This document shows positions 62,235 to 64,000 of a DNA stretch of 64,000 nucleotides, piece by piece. Positions within the stretch are counted from its first letter, which is position 1; each line of letters opens with the position of its first letter. The position numbers and the translations under genes are program-made. The notes beneath the pieces were generated by a model, which was not told where the DNA came from, ran no database searches, and saw nothing but the letters and a program-made list of their open reading frames with translations. The DNA is taken from positions 62,001 to 126,000 of the forward strand of contig WNYE01000101.1 of the NCBI GenBank assembly GCA_021396245.1. The letters run 5' to 3'. Source of the DNA: Sporothrix humicola (taxonomy: Eukaryota; Ascomycota; Sordariomycetes; Ophiostomatales; Ophiostomataceae).

Positions 62235-62444
62235 TTACGTCGTCGCGGGAGGCTCAAACTGCGCCGCAGCCGCTTCATCAAAAAGCCCCTTCAACACTGG
62301 CCAGCCATTCGTCACCGTCAACACCCACCAACTGACAAAAGTCCCTCCCCCCAACAGCATCGTATGCGTTATCTTCAAGCCCTTACCCGCCGACCAGCCG
62401 CGTGGGATGGTTCCTTTTTTCCCCAAAATAAGAGGCAGTTGCAA
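62235..62444 (-). CDS. Putative small single-pass membrane protein or exon (5' end unresolved)
   Basis: An open frame of up to 69 codons whose 3' part reads like a real protein: a short basic stretch (S-A-G-K-G-L-K-I-T-H-T-M), one hydrophobic segment (LLGGGTFVSWWVLTVTNGWP), then L-K-G-L-F-D-E-A-A-A and a short tail to TAA. There is no in-frame ATG before the Met at H-T-M (62360-62358). The frame is closed upstream by TGA, so either translation starts there (41 residues) or an upstream exon is spliced in. A GTAAGG in the middle of the frame could also be a donor. The size and single span recall small mitochondrial inner-membrane subunits, but I do not recognise the family. Doubtful. Confidence 0.3.
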   Translation of the reverse strand: MQLPLILGKKGTIPRGWSAGKGLKITHTMLLGGGTFVSWWVLTVTNGWPVLKGLFDEAAAAQFEPPATT

Positions 62445-64000
62445 CAGTCACTCCTTCCTTCCTTCCCTCGCTTCTCCTTTTCGCATCAGTCGTCCCGTGC
62501 ATGCAAAGCCGGATCCTTCTCGCTATCGCTCTTGCCTTCTATTCTCCAGGGTAAGGTAAGGGAAGGAGAGTGCTGAAAGATCAAGTGAAGTCGAGGGTTC
62601 TGGGTAGACAGCCCCTCCTGCCTCCAAAGTCCACTCGGTGCATCAAATTCTCAATTTCTTCATTGTTGCCGCGCGTCCTTTCCCTACTTACCCCAATTTC
62701 CAAACTCGCAAACCTCCTTCCCTGCCTCACCTACCCCTCTTTATTTCCCCTTTGCTGGTAAATGGCCAATTTGCAATTTTGAATGTCTGGCCTCCAAAAA
62801 AAGCAGAGCCGCGACGAATGCAATTACGGAGCAAGGAGCATTCTCGCAGCATTGCATTGCGACATCGTATTTATTACCAGCGAGCTAAACAATGACTGTA
62901 AAGTCGTGCTAGATGTCACTCCGCGTCCTCCGCATTTCTTCCTTTCTTTCTTCCTTCTTCCTTCTATTCCTACGGGAGTCGATTGCCCAATTGAGAAGGA
63001 ACTCAAGAGTTCTGAGATTATGAGAGAATCGCAATGAAAAGGCAAGGACAACTGCACACAAAGAAAAAGGAGAAGGGTGTGCGAGAAACAGTGGACCTGC
63101 CGTCTTGGCGCCGTCATGGCACGCAGGAAGGGCAGGAGTGGCAGGAAGGGCACAGGGCTCGCACAGTGGGTGACAAGGGAAGAAGGCACAATCAGCGTAA
63201 CACGGCTGCCAGTAATCTGTGGGTGGTCGTGTGCCGGTTTGCCGGCCACTGTAATGCTGTCGTGTGCCTGCCGTCGCAGTGGTGTACTTGTCAGTGGCGT
63301 AACTCCTTTGTGGCAGAAGCGACAGGCGAAAAACGCCAGGCTTTCTTGGGGAAAGCGGCCATTTTCTTTTTGATCTGATAAAAACGCGGCCACAATTCAC
63401 GATTGACCAACAAGAAGGAAGAGAAAACGCCACAAAATGAAGGGACGCGACAATTTATCGTGGTATTCCGTATTCGATTGCAATATCTCGCATTACGACA
63501 GAGATGGAGCCTCGTGAGCCGTGAGCCGTGATCCGTGAGCCTCACAGCGTCAATGACCCGCAGTCTATCTGGAAACACGCAAAAAGCTTGTTTTGTGAGA
63601 TCAGACGACGGTATCAATTGTTCCGTGATGGGCCGGATCGAAAGTTCTTTCGTATATTTCGAAATGGCCATTGATGAAGACGATCTATGCAAAAGTACAC
63701 ATACTCTTCTCGTATTGAGTGAAGAGATCAACAGCGGCAAACAAGATGTGCTGAAACGGACAACCTACAAGCCAACAGACCAAAAGACCAACAGTTCATA
63801 ACGTGCGTAAAGCCAAGAAGGGGGGACTGAAGGAGAGCAACAGGAAAAGGCTGTGAAACTGGCCAAAACGCCAACAGTCTGCAGCCTCGCCTCCAAGCCT
63901 CCGTGTTTTTCTCAGAAAAGCCCCTTGCAGCGTCCAGAAACAAGACGCGTAACCACGATACACGATACAGACGGAGTATGCTCGAGGAGTTCGTCACTAG
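62445..64000. other. Terminal non-coding stretch
   Basis: No supported gene in the last 1.55 kb. Contains a heptamer array at 63514-63541. Several short open frames occur on both strands without protein-like features. A partial TACGNNGTA-type match (GACGGAGTA) lies at 63970-63978. Confidence 0.55.
63514..63541 (+). repeat. Heptamer tandem array (GTGAGCC)4, one copy GTGATCC
   Basis: Copies 1, 2 and 4 are GTGAGCC; copy 3 is GTGATCC. Third period-7 array in the window. Confidence 0.9.

Overview
The window is nuclear DNA of a filamentous ascomycete, most likely a Sordariomycete. Protein-coding genes are widely spaced and separated by 0.3-2.9 kb of non-coding DNA. Introns are few, mostly 49-182 bp, with GTRNGT-type donors, CTAAC branch sites and CAG/TAG acceptors. 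Coding DNA is strongly GC3-biased, and pyrimidine-rich tracts lie on the sense strand just upstream of many start codons. The gene set (striatin/Pro11, an RNA-silencing type RdRP, C2H2 regulators with long polyQ, Lhs1, Erd2, a Wss-type metalloprotease) is typical of Pezizomycotina. The intron-poor, widely spaced style would fit Ophiostomatales such as Sporothrix, but this is a guess. I saw no bacterial operon, CRISPR array, rRNA, tRNA or intact transposon.

Left part (1-13 kb): six genes in a row on the minus strand. They are the first exon of histone H2A.Z, the STRIPAK scaffold striatin, the nucleotide-excision-repair protein Rad14/XPA, the ER protein Pho88/Snd3, a secreted solo cytochrome domain like that of cellobiose dehydrogenase, and a dimeric alpha-beta barrel plus alpha/beta-hydrolase fusion. 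A divergent 1.2 kb region then leads into a cellular RNA-dependent RNA polymerase (14.2-18.1 kb), a short-chain dehydrogenase and a small single-pass membrane protein on the plus strand.

Middle (21-40.6 kb): the proteasome ATPase Rpt6 and a large bromodomain protein resembling the NuA4 subunit Bdc1 (both minus), a four-exon small coiled-coil protein reconstructed by hand (plus), a secreted pepsin-like aspartic protease and the ER-lumenal Hsp70 Lhs1 (both minus), and threonine synthase (plus) with a consensus Gcn4/CPC1 site upstream.

Right part (42.8-64 kb): a membrane-anchored histidine-acid-phosphatase-like protein that has lost its catalytic residues (plus); a polyQ transcription factor with a modified zinc cluster and C2H2 fingers, and a surface protein with a long Ala/Ser/Gln heptad stalk (both minus); the K/HDEL receptor Erd2 (minus); a ubiquitin-like plus WLM metalloprotease (plus); a LicD/Mnn4-like protein (minus); and one doubtful small ORF. 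The last 1.6 kb holds no gene I can support.

The genes are housekeeping and regulatory and do not form a cluster. Functional links are loose: H2A.Z with a NuA4-type bromodomain protein, and Lhs1 (C-terminal HEEL) with Erd2. The least explained signals are a 543-bp stretch without any TAA/TAG/TGA on the plus strand, a recurrent intergenic 9-mer family TACGNNGTA, heptamer tandem arrays, the apparent pseudo-phosphatase and the heptad-stalk membrane protein. I did not find a convincing new multi-gene system.
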